From contig NZ_JAGHRO010000003.1 in the NCBI RefSeq assembly GCF_017743735.1, positions 186,001-250,000 on the forward strand: a stretch of 64,000 nucleotides of DNA. The letters run 5' to 3'. Shown in pieces: positions 62,744 to 64,000 of this stretch; the stretch's first letter is position 1, and every line of letters starts with the position of its first letter. The translations under genes were made by a program, and so were the position numbers. The notes under the pieces are model-generated. The model was not told the DNA's origin, searched no databases, and saw only the letters and a program-made list of their open reading frames with translations. The DNA is from Shimia sp. R9_2. Its GTDB lineage: Bacteria; Pseudomonadota; Alphaproteobacteria; Rhodobacterales; Rhodobacteraceae.

Positions 62744-63984
62744 TTTTCAATGATCCGAGCTTGGGCGCGCAGCTGGCTGAGATAGCTGTTGGCGTAGCTT
62801 TCCAGACGCTGGTTGCGCAGGGCTTGGGCCACGTCTTCGCGCGAGATTTCCTCGGCCAGCTGGGCTGTGCGGCCGCAGAGCATCAGAAGAATGAGGTTCT
62901 GCCCATCTGCGGTGGTCAGATTGTAGGAGGCCTCGTTGTCGTCGAGCTTGGCCAGCTCCAGCGCCACGTCCTGTGGAATTTCATTGGGCGCCTGTGTTTC
63001 GCGCACCAGAATTTCCGCGGGCTGATCCTGCGCAATGGCAAAGAGATCATCACAGCGGTCAAGGCTGCCAGCGAGTTCCTTGGCTTTTGCGAGGTTTTCC
63101 TCGGTGCGGCCACCCGGCAGATAATACTTCATATAATCGACGGCGGAATAGGTCGGTGTTGAGCGGCCTGTTTCAGCCACGTCGCGCAGCTGGAACAGCG
63201 CCACGGCGTTGGGCAGCGGCAGCGGACGGCTCACTTCGCCGGGGCGCAGAGCAGTCACAACCGGGCGCAATTCAGCCGGCAGATTGGTGACATTCATCCA
63301 GTCGACACGTCCGCCTTCGGCTTTGGTCGCTGAGGCGGAATAGGTGCGGGCGGCGTTTTCAAAGCTTTCAAAGCTGGTGAGTTCTGAAAGCTGCTCTGCG
63401 AGGCTGAGCACCTGACGCTGGTTTTGTGGCGTCAAAGGTATGATGATTTCATTCAACAGCACGCGCACGCCGCCGGAGCCGCTGTTCTGGGCGATGGCGC
63501 GGTCGATCTCTTCCTCGCTGACCTGGGCGTTGCCCCCGAAGCGGGACTGCACAACCCCGGTCCAGGTGATGTTGGAGATGATGAAGTCGCGTAGCGTTTC
63601 TTCGTCGATCCCTTCACCGGACAGGGCCTGAACCAGATCGTCGATGTTCATGTTGATGCGGTCGGCGAAGTTGTCGAGGCCGTTCTGGATGCCTTCATCC
63701 GTGGCCGCAATGCCGGTGAGGCGGGCGGCTTGCAATTTCAAGCGGTCATCAATCAGCTGTTCGCGGGCCAGTTTTCCGGGATCACCCGGCGCATTCATGA
63801 TGGCTAGCAGGCGAGCGCGCTGATCAAGCTCGTAGTAGCTGACGGCGGAGTCGTTCACCAAAATCGCTGGGCTGAAAGCGCTTTGCGCGGAGGCGGGGCC
63901 GGTCAGCAAGGCCGCTGCTGCGAGTGTGCTGGCCGTGCCCGTGAAGGAGCGCAGAAGGGAGCGGATGAAAGGGCGTCGCGTCAT
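62740..63984 (-). CDS. surA: SurA-like periplasmic peptidyl-prolyl isomerase/chaperone
   Basis: This 414-residue periplasmic chaperone helps fold outer-membrane proteins. A signal peptide (residues 1-34, ending GPASAQS) precedes the SurA N-terminal chaperone domain (ILVNDSAVSYYELDQR). One parvulin-like domain lies at about residues 170-275 (RVLLNEIIIPL, then GGRVDWMNVTNLPAELRPVV), against two in Escherichia coli SurA; a helical C-terminal region follows. lptD is the usual upstream gene and would lie beyond the window end. Confidence 0.88.
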   Translation of the reverse strand: MTRRPFIRSLLRSFTGTASTLAAAALLTGPASAQSAFSPAILVNDSAVSYYELDQRARLLAIMNAPGDPGKLAREQLIDDRLKLQAARLTGIAATDEGIQNGLDNFADRINMNIDDLVQALSGEGIDEETLRDFIISNITWTGVVQSRFGGNAQVSEEEIDRAIAQNSGSGGVRVLLNEIIIPLTPQNQRQVLSLAEQLSELTSFESFENAARTYSASATKAEGGRVDWMNVTNLPAELRPVVTALRPGEVSRPLPLPNAVALFQLRDVAETGRSTPTYSAVDYMKYYLPGGRTEENLAKAKELAGSLDRCDDLFAIAQDQPAEILVRETQAPNEIPQDVALELAKLDDNEASYNLTTADGQNLILLMLCGRTAQLAEEISREDVAQALRNQRLESYANSYLSQLRAQARIIEK

Positions 63985-64000
63985 GAGAGTGTCGTCTTCC

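Overview
The window is a gene-dense stretch of chromosome from an alphaproteobacterium, most likely a marine Rhodobacterales (Roseobacter-group) member. The grounds are the hfq-hflX pair after trkH, an Mg-type HemB, an F1-ATPase zeta inhibitor (DUF1476), an RNase E with an acidic insert in its S1 domain and a C-terminal GWW motif, a split cobalamin methionine synthase, and the order surA-pdxA-rsmA. No rRNA, tRNA, CRISPR array or insertion sequence was recognised.

Layout. 1-3.1 kb: trkH (possibly cut at the window edge), hfq, hflX. 3.1-14.8 kb: penicillin-acylase-like hydrolase, beta-hydroxyacid dehydrogenase, SYLF lipoprotein, hemB, a small membrane protein, mfd, a Bcr/CflA exporter and an FrnE-like DsbA protein. 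14.8-18 kb: acyl-CoA synthetase divergent from a XRE-cupin regulator, then a lipoprotein. 18-23.5 kb: DUF1638, a SAM methyltransferase, a corrinoid protein, a radical SAM protein, a lysin-like protein and a homocysteine methyltransferase; three of these fit a split MetH. 23.6-26 kb: MprF-like protein and ATPase inhibitor. 26.1-27.9 kb: purC, purS, purQ. 28-31 kb: dctB-dctD; the DctD lacks the GAFTGA loop. 31.2-35.8 kb: HAD phosphatase, a 578-base leader with two DnaA-box-like sites, and rne. 36-40.7 kb: a complete branched-chain-type ABC transporter. 40.9-43.4 kb: divergent CaiB/BaiF CoA-transferase and glutaryl-CoA dehydrogenase. 43.5-60.8 kb: the accessory catabolic region described next. 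60.8-64 kb: rsmA, pdxA, surA.

The region at 43.5-60.8 kb is the best candidate for an undescribed system. It holds an ATP-dependent hydantoinase/oxoprolinase pair, a degenerate PCu(A)C-like protein, a polytopic membrane protein, a second five-gene ABC importer, a MarR regulator, a molybdenum hydroxylase (FAD subunit plus fused 2Fe-2S/Mo subunit), a 6-hydroxynicotinate-reductase-like Fe-S protein and an ApbE-superfamily (UPF0280) protein. The gene families suggest import of an N-heterocycle, hydroxylation, ring reduction and ATP-dependent lactam opening. The hydantoinase promoter and the hydroxylase promoter both look like TTGACA-N18-(-10) followed directly by an inverted repeat with the core TTTGTAT[AG]C. 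This ties two loci 7.6 kb apart to one regulator, probably the MarR protein. The adjacent glutaryl-CoA genes could drain a glutarate-type product. The substrate is not shown by the sequence.
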